In this document: piece after piece, positions 34,158 to 44,164 of the stretch | How the letters are laid out: each line of letters begins with the position of its first letter | How positions within the stretch are numbered: the first letter of the stretch is position 1 | Origin: Sweltsa coloradensis | Lineage: Eukaryota; Arthropoda; Insecta; Plecoptera; Chloroperlidae | DNA: 64,000 nucleotides | Direction of reading: 5' to 3' | NCBI GenBank assembly: GCA_024449915.1 | Contig: JAMZAV010000009.1 | Location: 310,001-374,000 of the forward strand | Notes under the pieces: generated by a model | Databases searched by the model: none | The model's input: the letters and a program-made list of their open reading frames with translations, nothing else | What the model was told of the DNA's origin: nothing | Program-made: the position numbers and the translations under genes

Positions 34158-34333
34158 CTGATCTGTAAATAGTCGCTACGGCCGCCATTTATCGTATCTT
34201 GATAGCATAGCATAGCGACTCCTTTTTCATTCTCGTTATCATAGCGATCGCTATCATTTTACAGATCAGTCGACACGCAAAATTGTGCTAAAGTGCGGAA
34301 ACGATCGTTATCTTCATACGATTTACAGATCAG
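34158..34333. mobile_element. Palindrome-rich short element with 13-bp perfect terminal inverted repeats
   Basis: The left end CTGATCTGTAAAT (34158-34170) is the exact inverse of 34321-34333, and 12 of its bases are also inverted at 34258-34269. The interior has the palindromes TAGCGATCGCTA (about 34242-34253) and AACGATCGTT (about 34300-34309). A flanking fragment to the left (34082-34110) repeats the CTGTAAAAT-TCGCTA word. No clear target-site duplication was found. It looks like a MITE that partly duplicated itself. Confidence 0.5.
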
Positions 34334-34449
34334 ACCGCAGGATGAGTTTGCTGCGGTTTTCATGAGGTTCCCGGGTACGAAAATGTATATTTCCCATTTC
34401 AACGGTTTAAATAAGTTATTATATAGTTTCAATCATCATAATCATGCAG

Positions 34450-34535
34450 TCCGCGGAAGCACATATGATTAGAGTGCTGGTCCGAAGCGTGTGGCTCTAC
34501 GAGGAAGTGCGTTCGAATCCCGTTTTAGGCAAGGG
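34450..34535 (+). mobile_element. tRNA-like SINE head, family F, second copy
   Basis: GCGGAAGCACATATGATTAG (A-box-like) is followed by TGGTCCGAAGCGTGTGG and the B-box-containing GCGTTCGAATCCCG, then TTTTAGGCA. The second half is shared with 25666-25712. Stems are incomplete, so it is not called as a tRNA gene. Confidence 0.45.
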
Positions 34536-36682
34536 ATTGTTGTAATCGTCCTTAATTGTCGTCTATCACCATTTATTATCTCGCAAAAAATCATCATCCT
34601 ATCATAATCAGGGTCATTGTGATCGCCATTAAAAGTATGGCTTTTATTATTTCTGTTACTCTTACAAAAGTAAGCTGTATTTGATGTGATGTGAATTATA
34701 TCTATAACGTCGTCATATTTATCAACATTGCTAAGTAATCTGTAACGACCATGCTATCAGAAGGTAACATTATGTTTCTGCCAAACGTGTTACATTCGGC
34801 CCTGTTATGCAAATATTTGATATTTTTCTGTGAATCACGTGTGAAATATTGATTCGTATTTCGTAGCTGTAGGTAAAAACAACGTTTTATATCTTCGCCC
34901 TTTCAAAAGATGTTTTATCCAAATCGTGACAGAATCTTAACCTTAACATCAACCATCAACTTGAAATCGACTTTATCCGCAAATCTCATCGGGTTTCGAA
35001 CCCCAAACGAACTGCGTGAGATAAATTGAACCAATAACCCCCCCCCCCCCCCCCCCTCCCACGCAGCAATACGCACGTCTTGCCTGCGTGACTCTCTGTC
35101 TCGGCGTCACCCAGAGAGTGTAGCCTCAGACTCCTCCACTAGCGTCTTCAGCGATGCGATACTGCGGCCCAGCCCGGCACAGGTCGACATTTATAGCAAT
35201 TTGAAACGCTTTGCTCCGACCAAGCGCGAAAGTCTCGAAGAATAACGAGGATTGGGTTGAAGTTCGTGCCATACTTTACTTTAGTGCAGCCCACCGTGAA
35301 TATGGCGGATTGGATTTTTTATTTGTGTGTGCAGAAGAGAACGGAAGATTAGAAAAAGTTATTTGCCAAGTACTTTGTATTTGGTCGAGCCGGGTCATAT
35401 CGTCCCTTGTCGATTAGGACTAAGCTCATTTAACTAAACGTATGCTTTATGCCTGGTCGTGGTGGGGGAATCAATATTTACACCCGTCTACAGCGAGTGG
35501 TCTATTTGCCCGCATGATAGTACGATCACCAAACAAATCCCGGGGGCATTCACAGAGCTAAACGGTCGCTACAATGTCCACACAAAAATGTTATTTAGTT
35601 GTCAGCTCAAATATCGACAAATTGCCATTCTGTGTTCGCACATTTTTGTCGAAGTTACGGTAATAAAGTACAATTTGGATAACATCAAACCCAAACAGAA
35701 CATCTATCATATAACCGAAAATGAACACACCTCGTATTTGTATTCAGTCGCGGCGATTTTGAAAATTTGATCATTTATTTTCTGTACATCAAATTCAATT
35801 TTTATTTCTTAGTTATAATCATTAATTTTCTTTACCAGTTAAAAGCTAGTCTATATTCTAGGCTAATTTTGAAGTTTCTTTTGCTTTCTCATATTGTGTG
35901 AGCTACGTGGATCGGCTTGCAAGTGAAGCATTTCTAGCTGACTTTCGAACAAACCAGTCATGTTGAAACATTAATCGCAACTTATTTACATTGTGCATGA
36001 GTCCACAGGAACACTCGCTTTTAGATGAGGGACGTCTTAGTGGAGATTGTTCCCAACAAAACCTCCGTAGAGTTGAGACATCACTTTGGTAAATCGAAAT
36101 ATATGTTTGTTTTTTTATTATTTTTTTACTTTTCTTTTAATATTTATGTCTGTACATTTTGTGGGTTCGCTCTAACTTATTTTTTTAAACATTTTCTTTC
36201 TCAACTTTGACCAACTCATTGACACAACTGCTTGTTTAATGCGGTTTCTTACTGCGAACTTTAAATGAACCATTTTTTATGCGTTAGTACAACTATTGCA
36301 TTGCAATCCGAGTTTGCGTTTTTCTTCTACCAATACCCTATCCATTTTCTAACACATATATCGAAATACAATTTTTTGGACATTTTCTTTACTATTTTCA
36401 AGTATTCTTGGCTAACATTCACATGAATTGTGTTTGTGATGTACTATACTTGAAGAACGTGGACATCCCAACGCACGTACTTGTAGTTTACGCCTGAAAC
36501 GTCTCAACACGCGTCTCTGGTGAAGGAGCGAAGTGTCCAAACTCAATTAGAAACCCCATTGTTCTTCATTTGTAAGAAAGTGGTCCAAGCATCCCCCATC
36601 CCCCCCCCCCAACCCTCTAGTCTCACCCGTCGCGAAATACTCTATAGTTGCGCTAAGACACTAGCTTGTCCTGACAGAGGAA
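34536..36682. other. Non-coding stretch with C19 run and a CpG-richer patch
   Basis: A 19-base C run lies at 35038-35056, followed to about 35240 by G+C- and CpG-richer sequence. Plus-strand frames follow at 35211-35417 (68 codons) and 35459-35770 (103 codons), with no domain I recognise and no decisive splice sites. A C10 run lies at 36601-36610. The CpG patch could be promoter-like, but there is no other evidence. Confidence 0.4.
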
Positions 36683-36755
36683 GCTCTTGCGTAACGCGTG
36701 AGACTCTGATTCGAGAGGTCATGAATTCGACTCCCGCCACCGGCAATCCTGATTG
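36683..36755 (+). mobile_element. tRNA-derived SINE fragment, second copy of the 8.7-kb family
   Basis: GCGTAACGCGTGAGACTCTG, then TTCGAGAGGTCATGAATTCG and CTCCCGCCACCGGCAATCC. The second half matches 8748-8797. The ACTCTGATTCG core is also present in the head of family A (12.7 and 54.3 kb), so the two families may share a tRNA ancestor. Confidence 0.5.
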
Positions 36756-37210
36756 TGAGCTTATTCAGTTGTTTATGAGATTCCACTAAGTCTTCTATAA
36801 TATCATTACATTAACATTCGCACCCTCATAATTGGGCTTTGACATATCATTCAATTATCGAAATCTTATGGTAATTTCGATATCGATGTGGATATATCAA
36901 CATTTTTTATTTGTGCAAAAAATTCAAAATAAAAAACAAATAACCCTCTAAAGTTGTTTGAGATATTAATAATGAGGGAAAAAATCTATCACATAAAATG
37001 AATAACGATGTTGACGTTTTCAGACTCGCAATGAATGACCCGGCACCTCCACCATTTGTCAAAGTCAGGCCGAATTAATACAGGCTACCCAGCACAGCAC
37101 CTACACTATTAAGCACTCGAACATAAATTTGATATATTAGCTACATTTTTCTTAGATCCAAACATTCCTTTTCTCGTTCTTGTTTTGTTATTCTTATAAT
37201 TTGTTTTCCA
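36756..37210. other. Non-coding stretch with one motif copy
   Basis: GACCCGGCACCTCCACCA is at 37037-37054, followed by TTTGTCAAAGTC, which is also seen after the diverged copy at 924-940. Words such as TTTCGATATCGATG at 36876 resemble the following tandem unit. No gene. Confidence 0.5.
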
Positions 37211-37495
37211 ATTTCGATATTTCAATATAGAGTCCAAATACCGATATCGAATAAATATTCGCACATATCGATATATCGTATTGAAATATCGATTTATTTT
37301 CCCAGAGCTTCTATCTCGTCACCTGAAGGGAGTCACACCAGATAAAACCTTATGATTTTTTTCAAAATTTCGATATTTCAATATGGAGTCCAAATATAGA
37401 TATCGAAGAATTATTCGCTCATATCGATATATCGTATCGAAATATCGATTTATTTGCCCAGAGCTTCTATCTAGTCACCTGAAGGGGCCAGGTAA
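37211..37495. repeat. Two tandem 156-bp units, each an imperfect hairpin
   Basis: Units start at 37211 and 37367 with ATTTCGATATTTCAATAT and share AGTCCAAATA, CGCACATATCGATATATCG and CAGAGCTTCTATCT-GTCACC. Within the first unit TCGATATTTCAATA (37214-37227) is exactly inverted at 37279-37292, and the second unit keeps most of this pairing. Many nested CGATATCG-type words occur. This looks like a duplicated MITE or foldback element. Confidence 0.8.
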
Positions 37496-39287
37496 AACTG
37501 ACTCTCACCCAACAAAATGTTGTTTTTCTAACTTTCAATGCGCCTGCGCAGTATCTCAGTACTAAAACCTCAGCCTACTCCTCGTTAAACCGTAAACAAC
37601 GAACTATGAACCATACAGCGAGTCTTGCTCAGGGGATGATTTATTAACGTACGTGCAGGTTAAGTCACCAACGCATGCGAGTAGAGTGTTACTTTATGAC
37701 GGCGATGTCAGGTTATGACGTCTCGAGGACTCGCATGACATAGTTCCTGAATAAAACAGTGTTTGCCACACACAACTGGAAGGCGTGCGCCGCCTTGCGC
37801 TCACTCGAGGTAATGTCACACTCTGTTAGATCAGCGATTACTCAACTAGTTAATGTATAGACTGCAACGACGAGCAAGAGAGTATTTTATCTTGCTTCAT
37901 GCATCACAAGATATAATCATTAGAAGCGTATAAACTCTAAGTAAGTATGGTCGTTATATTTTATTATTAGTACAATAATAGCTAGACGTATTTGTTTTAA
38001 AGTGTGTGACATTTTTCCCATATCACTTTATTATTTTATAAAATCTTGATGCCAATGTTTGAAAATGTTTTGTAATTATGATTTTAAGACTTCCTTACAC
38101 CACTAACAGCACACTTGCGTAACACCTTTAAAAAAATCAATGGCATTTGGATGTCAAATACAGAATATACAGTTTTTGGAACATACCGTTGATCCCACGG
38201 CCGCATATTAAATAAACTATACTCATCAGTATATTATCTAAGCTTGAGTCTTTGTAATCTGATATAGACCTGTATGTATTCCTGATTAGTTCGAACAAAA
38301 CATTGAGAGTTATAATGTAACCATTCATCGCTAAAAATGTAACCAAGAAAAAATGTCGTCGACGAAAATTTTGTGTAAGCAAAACCTTTCAAGTTTTCCA
38401 TCTTTTTTACCGCATTCGCTTTCGATTGAGTCGCTTCCACCTAGAACACGTGTATAGACCCACGTGTATTCGATTTAGCATGGAAATGATTGGACACTGA
38501 CTTAAAGGGAAGTAATCGAATGAGCTTCCTTCTCAATAACTAGACGAGGCCGACCTATTTCCGGAGAACCCCGCCAGGGGCGTTAGCGTCGCACGATTTG
38601 AATTCAAATTGGAACATCGTCTTGCAAATCAGATTCGTCGGTACTTTTATAAGGATTAAATAACGGTTCATTACGAAATTGTAGTCGACGAGGAATTGTC
38701 ATTTCCGGTTCCACGGTCGGATCTGTTCGTTTATTGACACTCGGGACACACTGGTGCAGTTATACAACTCTGAAGCAATATTGCGCGATTGAAGAGATGT
38801 GATTTATATACTGAAGACATCATTGGAGGCAAAATTAGCATTAAATGCAAATTGACTTAATATTTACATATTGTTTATCAAATGAAAAGAAGTGAAGAAA
38901 AATCAAGTCTTTTTCAACGCTACGGTGCTTCTATCTAGTAGTTGAGCTATGAATGCCGAGAAATGTCCATTTGTAGAATCTTCACCTGAACTGGAACGTA
39001 AAAGTCGTTTGTCTAATATTAGAGTTTGAAAAGTTCCTGAGTGATTAAAAATATATCCCTTGTTCTTCACTTGGGTTCGTGTTGAGATAGGCTAAGAAGG
39101 TGTGGTAACTAGACACTGCCTCACGTCCAAATGTGACGTGAGATTTATTTTTCCTTCCAATAATAAATCTCTTGAAACACAAAATTCCTCTTTGCTGATA
39201 CATTTGTTTGAAACACTTTTCACACGGGATGTTGAATTGAGTGATGATTGACAGGATTCGCACTCTGCACCGGACGAGTGGGAGTGA
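37496..39287. other. Non-coding stretch, nothing recognised
   Basis: No supported exon. Paired CACGTGT words occur at about 38447 and 38461. Open frames are 81 codons or fewer. Confidence 0.45.
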
Positions 39288-39381
39288 GACAGACAGACAG
39301 AAACAAAGAGGTCAAGGAGAGAGAGGAAAAGTAGTTAGAGAAGGTGGGGAGAGAGTAGGAGATGGAGATAACAGAACGACA

Positions 39382-39430
<49 letters not shown>

Positions 39431-39451
39431 AACAAAGAGAGACAAGGAGAA

Positions 39452-39490
<39 letters not shown>
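39288..39490. repeat. (CAGA)n and (GA)n microsatellites with a local duplication
   Basis: (CAGA)n lies at 39382-39430 and (GA)n at 39454-39490. The word GACAGACAGAAACAAAGAG occurs both at about 39292 and 39422, each followed by an AAGGAGA stretch, so the array grew by segment duplication. Open frames through it on both strands are Ser/Leu/Val/Cys or Arg/Glu/Asp/Thr low complexity and not genes. Confidence 0.93.
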
Positions 39491-39491
<1 letters not shown>

Positions 39492-41948
39492 GTAAGGTAG
39501 TGATGCCGGCTGGTCCATAATTCAGTTGCGCGCCTCTTCTTTGGTGTGATATTATGACGTATTGCGCAGCGCTCGGCGAGACATATCTACCATAATAACC
39601 AAAGATTCCGGTGTGTTGACTGCGAATGTCTGGATGATGCATGGCACTTGCAAAGTGTGTCTCGCGAACCCGCTGTAATGTTACAGCTGTGGAAACATCC
39701 AGCTAACCTCAACACTGTTGTAATTGTCTGCTGACGCTACGTGAAGTAACAATAAGCATTCGGTTCGGGGGTGTTACAGTTAGTGCAGCGTGAGCCTGTT
39801 GCCTCACCAAGTACTTGGTGGTGGCTAGGACTGCACACATACGTACGTCTCACGTGAAACATTACGTCAATATTACTAGAATATCTCTCCAAGATGTCCA
39901 CCATAGCTTGGACGAAACGTCAAGTTACAAGTGATTCGTTGTGGTTTCGTATTTTCATATTTTTTAATTAAAATATCTAATTGAAAATTAAAAAGTATTA
40001 ATCCTGTGAGTTTTTGTTTTACGTGTAATAATGCACAATTAATTATTTAAGAGGGGATGGGTAGTATAGATAAGGATGGAGAAACAAATTACAAAAATTA
40101 TTTTTTTTGTTATGAAAAATTCGAACCCACTGCCCTTTTGAGTCAAATGCTTCAAACATGAGCCCGAACTATTTTTTTTAGGGGAATGGTAGATTTACAC
40201 GTCAATATTTTGTGTAACTATTTTTCGTATTTGTTTCAATTCATAATTTTCTTCCACCTCTGTGTAAAAGAAAATCGTTTTCTGAAGCGATGTTTGAAGT
40301 GCGAATTTTTCAGCTGCTATTTATAGTCCGTGGAATAACGAAGAAAAAAATGGTATTTCAATTTATCCCATTCTATTTCTGGTTTTGGTGTAACATTCAC
40401 ACCTTTCTGCATTGATGTTAGTTTTTTGCACTACCAATTATTCCTGATGTTACAGCATATTTAACACCTTATGACATCGACCTGTTAAAACTACTGCGAA
40501 GTTATCTCAGGTTTAGTTGGTAACGCCGGCCAACGGACAGGAAATAAATCCAGGACGAACTATATAACGTGACTTGGTCTCTTCAATTCTATTGAAACAT
40601 CTCAAAGTCTGAAAGAATCCTGGTCGTACACCCGTCACAAGCAACATTCTGTGTTTGTGGTTGATATCCAACAACTCGATATCTGGAAACTCTTCTTAGA
40701 ACAACTGGGTGCTTCTACAGAGCAATCTGTAGTTTTGCTTGCATCTTCAAAACGCGAGAGCAAATCTAAATTCCAATATAAAATGTAAATTTACGTTAAT
40801 AGCGGATGAAATATTGATATTATAATATCTCAAGAAATGCATGATTCACAGTTTTTTAAACTGTTAGAAGAAAGAACAGAATCCAATGGTGGTTTAAGCC
40901 AGTATGGAAAAGAACTAAGCTCGATTTTTTTCCAACAGCAATGATTCTGTCATGTAAATATCAATGAATAAAATTAATATTGGATTGAATAATGAATGAT
41001 ATTATCCTTGATGGTGATTTTCTTGAAATGTAGAGTCTCGTCCCTGACCGTGGCGATACGGCGAGGCACACATATATACACGTGTACATTCTCACGTGTC
41101 GTTGCTTGTGGCAACCATTTTGTTTATCATTATCACTGCTTTACGAATAAGATATAGACGTACTGAATCCAATACAATGTTTAATTTATACAATATTTAG
41201 CAAACTAGAAGATAAACTACAAAGTGAGGTTACCAAATCAAGACATGGCCGTCAAAGTGTCGGACGCCATTACGAATCTATAAGCCTATCCCTCATGCGT
41301 TATGTATGACCTAAAGTTAATTTATACACCAGTAGGATCGCCATGACGTTCAGTCAGGGGTCTTTGATCACCACATTTTGTGGCCGGGTGTTTGAACGGC
41401 CGTAGCCTCTTAAAGAAGATGTTCATTAGACCATCACATAATTTTAATTGGGTCTTTGAAGCGGTCACACTCACAAATGAACGTGTCTTGCTGCTGGTGA
41501 AGGGGTTATACTTACTTGGCTCAACTTTCCGGAGTTTGATTTCGTAATCATTTTCATACATATTCATCGGACTAATGTGAGAGGCAAAGATGTAACATGG
41601 TGTGAAGTTTAACGTGGTGGGCAGGTCTCGTTTTCAATATGTGTACCCTTCAAAGCATTACCTTCCATTATTGTAAGCTTCTTTGATTGATATCGATCAT
41701 TCAAAATATGCATCACGATAACGATCTTGTTGGCCAGTTTATTACAATTCTTATTATCTCTTAATATCCTCGGCATTTTTCTAGTTCCATGTTGACTATA
41801 TGTCTTAAGCTTTGTTTTGTTATGTTTTATCGCACTTAATGTAAAATGGTTAATATTTGAGTTCATATTTATTTCTTTATTTATCTCCTTATCGCTAATC
41901 ACCCACTTATATCAATCCCCCTCTGTGTCGAATAGCATCCTCTTTGTC
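39491..41948. other. Non-coding stretch with a weak tRNA-like remnant
   Basis: Positions 40115-40170 on the minus strand carry AGTGGGTTCGAATTTTTC (B-box-like) but little else of a tRNA. CACGTGT pairs occur at 41081 and 41095. A minus frame of 81 codons (41322-41567) is followed internally by a donor-like GTAAGTAT, without a partner acceptor or recognisable protein. Confidence 0.4.
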
Positions 41949-42352
41949 TTAAGGCGCGATTTTTTATTTCCCCAAATATGCTACAAAAAGTTTTTTTTTG
42001 CAATTGTCTTTCCTGCGAATTTTTTAGTTTGGCGGTATTTTGTACCGATAGATTTGTACCGCCAAACGTAAAAATTTGCAGGAAAGACAATTCTTAAAAA
42101 AAATTCTCTCAGGCAGCCTCTAGAAAACCAGTTGAAAATTTGTCACAAAAGCACAACTACCTGCGTTGAATGGTGTGCTTGGGCAAATTGAACTTTGGAA
42201 TTATTTGAAGAGGCGATATTTGCCGTGAGCCCGATTAGAAAAATTTAAAAAAGTTTTGATTTCCTTATAGAGCCAGGTTTCAAAGCCATTCACTATATTT
42301 TGACTTGGTTGCATATTTGGGAAAATAGAAAAACGCGGTCGAATAGCCTTAA
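41949..42352 (-). mobile_element. TTAA-flanked hairpin MITE, copy 2, opposite orientation
   Basis: TTAA lies at 41949-41952 and 42349-42352. The right end reads GGTCGAATAGCC-TTAA as in copy 1. The left end lacks about 10 bases of the terminal repeat (GGC then GCGATTTTTT). The long arm between core and terminus (CTAGAAAACCAGTTGAAAAT, then ACCTGCGTTGAATGGTGTGC) is the inverse of copy 1's left arm, which proves the opposite orientation. The copy is 404 bp and non-coding. Confidence 0.8.
42002..42092. repeat. Central palindrome of MITE copy 2
   Basis: AATTGTCTTTCCTGCGAA at the left is inverted at the right (to 42092), and TTTGGCGGTA/TACCGCCAAA closes the stem. A few arm mismatches lie in the A/T part. 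Arm sequence is the same as at 14360-14445. Confidence 0.9.
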
Positions 42353-42933
42353 GCAATGAGAGTTTAGAGCTTTATGTCAACCAGAGGTCTGGAAACTTCT
42401 ATTTGCAGGCAACTATATCCCAAAGAGTGACCCAGGATTGCAACTCTATCGGTGGTCTGATGCAGTGACCACGTTATATCGACGCGGTTGATACTCCAGC
42501 CTGAAATCAATTAATAAACTCAGGCCACCTGATTTTGTTTCTATATTTAATGTCTCGTCCTGGTGTTTACCGGCGCTCATGAATTGTTGGTGTTGTTCCG
42601 TGCGTGATGTATATTAAAAGCTCTGCAGACCGGCTCGCTATTAGTCGAGCGCATGATTTCCACGGCTTCCGATCAGATGTGGGAATTACTGATTCGCCGG
42701 CCGGAGTTTCGGTAATTGTGCGATTTCCTCTGTCGGGACTGATACAACCGCGCTGTACAGTGGCGTGCCGTGCATAATGGAGGGTTACGTGTTGGTTACA
42801 GTGGCGTGCTGTATGCATTGCCAGGGAGAAATAGCATTTCGTTACATACACATACCTATTTGTCTCTAAAATACCTCCACAAAACGCTTTTTTCAACAAA
42901 GCGTATCCCAAAATTTATAATATAAAATTTATA
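42353..42933. other. Non-coding stretch, nothing recognised
   Basis: A minus-strand frame of 114 codons (42567-42911) has no recognisable motif. No repeat boundary other than the MITE edge. Confidence 0.45.
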
Positions 42934-43022
42934 TTAATATTTTAATACAATTCGGAAGTTTAAAAAAATCTGAATTGTATTAAAATATTAACAATTCCAC
43001 CTACGGGAGTGTTTCCCGAGTC
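42934..43022. repeat. Perfect 20-bp inverted repeat plus SINE-D body motif
   Basis: TTAATATTTTAATACAATTC (42934-42953) is exactly inverted at 42972-42991, with an 18-nt loop. Immediately right, TTCCACCTACGGGAGTGTTT continues to 43020. The right arm plus this motif matches 16973-17018. The inverted arm may therefore be a foldback of a SINE-D body. Confidence 0.75.
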
Positions 43023-43865
43023 CCGACTAACCAAATCGAGAAATAAAATATATAGTTTAAATTTGTTTGTGAGTGGCTAAAATAACCACCAGAATTTTAT
43101 TTTATTTTAAATTTAACTCCATTTCACTTACGACGTTTTAAATATGAAGTATAGTTCAGTTTTCATAAGTATCCATATAAAATGTATATGAATGGAGGTT
43201 AAAACTTAAATTATTGTACTTTTCTACTAAGTGTGATTGAGATACTTGACTCATCTCAAATAGCTATCACCGATCAGAGATAAATGATTGTATCACGTTG
43301 GTATTTATGCTATTTGTACATAGTGTTAATTTCAAACTGAGTAATATTTTTATGTGACTGTCCACTGAATATTTAGTTACGCACCCGATTGGTTCGAGTT
43401 GAAATCGCATTTTAACATCGGGATGCGATGAAAGTAATAATAACAAAGTTTTCCCTGTAGATTCGCACATTGATTAAAACGAGACCCGCGTTGTCGTTAT
43501 CACTCCGTATTTGTAGGATTGCGTAGGTTGTATTAATTAGCATTGGCCGGGGTTGTAACAAACTCTGATGTTATTCATGTGGGGTGGACCGCCACTGAGG
43601 GTAGGGTAGGTCTACACGACTACCAGCTGGCGACAAGCCGTGCGTTAATGAGCGTAAATCATCCCCACACACACCTATCTGACGCACGCACCGCACTCAC
43701 TGTACCAGTCGCGCACTCTCTTCTCTCTCGTCTCTGTCACTCGTGTTATCGAGGGGCTGATTCTCGGTTCTTGGCGTGTTTCTGCTATAAGCTGCGACAT
43801 TTGTTTGTAGGCTTGTCGCCACAAAAAGATCTGTTATAATATGGAAATCAATCCAGAAAATACAA
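43023..43865. other. Non-coding stretch, nothing recognised
   Basis: There is a CpG- and C-richer patch at about 43.58-43.76 kb with a 98-codon plus frame and no motif. No supported exon. Confidence 0.45.
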
Positions 43866-43954
43866 AATCCATCTCAGCGGCATATCGAACCCCGGTCTCC
43901 CGATTACCGAGACGATGGTGCATTCTGGATTGATTGAACTACGGAAGTGTTTCC
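43866..43954 (-). mobile_element. Asp-like tRNA-derived fragment with neighbouring GGAAGTGTTTCC motif
   Basis: On the minus strand, GTCTCGGTAATCGGGAGACC is followed by GGGGTTCGATATGCCG, resembling the 3' half of an Asp-type tRNA and the head at 16924-16944. To the right, ACGGAAGTGTTTCCGATT (43941-43958) resembles the body motif of family D. Relative orientation of head and motif differs from 16.9 kb, so either the motif is placed by its own near-palindrome or two fragments adjoin. Confidence 0.4.
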
Positions 43955-44086
43955 GATTAATTAATTTAAAAAAAAGATCTGTGTTTGTTGGCATTATTTT
44001 GATTCACAAAGCATATATTTCAGACTTGAGAAGTTTGATCAGGGTTTTGTGCGAAATGCTACAGAAAATAAAATGTTTTCCTTCGG

Positions 44087-44164
44087 GCCCCAATTGCCTA
44101 ATTGGAAAGAGTATCGGTACGTTAAGGTCAAGTTAAGGTATTGGGTTCGAGCCCTAGTAGGGGC
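44087..44164 (+). mobile_element. tRNA-like sequence with good acceptor and T arms
   Basis: GCCCCAA at the 5' end pairs 6 of 7 with TAGGGGC at the 3' end. The T stem TTGGG/CCTAG around TTCGAGC closes in five pairs (two G-U). TGCCTAATTGGAAAGAG supplies an A-box-like D region, but its stem is poor, and the 29-nt middle does not make a clean anticodon arm. It is a SINE head or tRNA pseudogene rather than a functional tRNA. Confidence 0.45.

Noticed and set aside
35211..35770. Two successive plus-strand frames (68 and 103 codons) after a CpG-rich patch
   Set aside because: No domain recognised and no clear splice signals; kept only as a low-interest finding.
39220..39642. 140-, 84- and 68-codon frames at the CAGA/GA arrays
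   Set aside because: Low-complexity translations of microsatellites, open on both strands.
41322..41567. 81-codon minus frame with an internal GTAAGTAT donor-like site
   Set aside because: No acceptor partner or homology recognised; an 8-base donor match is expected about once or twice in this window by chance.
44087..44164. Functional tRNA gene
   Set aside because: D stem is poor and the central 29 nt give no clean anticodon stem, although acceptor and T arms are good.
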